DNA from: Comamonas composti DSM 21721
GTDB lineage: Bacteria; Pseudomonadota; Gammaproteobacteria; Burkholderiales; Burkholderiaceae_C
Assembly: GCF_000429845.1 (NCBI RefSeq)
Contig: NZ_AUCQ01000039.1
Coordinates: 1-36,369, forward strand
Length of the DNA: 36,369 bases
Reading direction: 5' to 3'
Shown here piece by piece: positions 36,200 to 36,369 of this stretch. A program made the translations under genes and the position numbers. How positions within the stretch are numbered: position 1 is the first letter of the stretch; the number at the start of each line of letters is the position of its first letter. Under the pieces are notes generated by a model, which was not told the origin of the DNA, searched no databases, and saw only the letters and a list, made by a program, of their open reading frames with translations.

Positions 36200-36369
<170 letters not shown>

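Overview
The window is a 36.4-kb piece of a bacterial chromosome, GC-rich and densely coding. Ribosomal protein order, the atpIBEFHAGDC operon, the ybeD-lipB-lipA group and two kinds of intergenic repeat that I recall from Comamonas, Delftia and Acidovorax genomes point to a betaproteobacterium of the family Comamonadaceae, most likely Comamonas. That placement rests on recall of gene order and protein style; no search was run.

The window is bracketed by two genes for elongation factor Tu in the same orientation: the last 31 codons of one at the left edge and the first codons of another at the right edge. Left to right: (1) the S10 ribosomal operon, rpsJ to rpsQ, closed by a strong terminator, with a structured 204-nt gap between rpsJ and rplC. 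(2) A short stretch of single genes: a Prx5-type peroxiredoxin, a GNAT acetyltransferase, cytochrome b561 divergent from a cytochrome c', a membrane-anchored thioredoxin and a lipoprotein. (3) A sugar-phosphotransferase relay made of EIIA(Man), HPr and Enzyme I with no sugar-specific EIIB/EIIC, suggesting a regulatory role. (4) A 582-nt gap holding a Fur-box promoter followed by hairpins and an intrinsic terminator, the best candidate here for an undescribed iron-controlled small RNA. (5) Lipoate synthesis, ybeD-lipB-lipA. (6) The complete F1Fo ATP synthase operon, with a GC-rich repeat lodged between atpD and atpC. (7) A small lipoprotein and a LemA plus three TPM-domain operon. (8) A YheT-like hydrolase, an unrecognised conserved-looking protein and an anchored di-haem cytochrome c. 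(9) A tripartite RND efflux operon (membrane fusion protein, pump, outer-membrane factor) divergent from its AcrR-like repressor, with a clear AcrR-type palindromic operator. (10) tRNA-Arg(CCG), tRNA-Tyr(GTA), tRNA-Gly(TCC), tRNA-Thr(GGT), leading into the second tuf gene.

Most of the window is housekeeping: translation, respiration and ATP synthesis, cofactor assembly and envelope defence. The unusual material is in the gaps: the Fur-controlled RNA candidate, the rpsJ-rplC leader, two dispersed repeat families, and a palindrome that directly abuts the stop codons of two unrelated genes.
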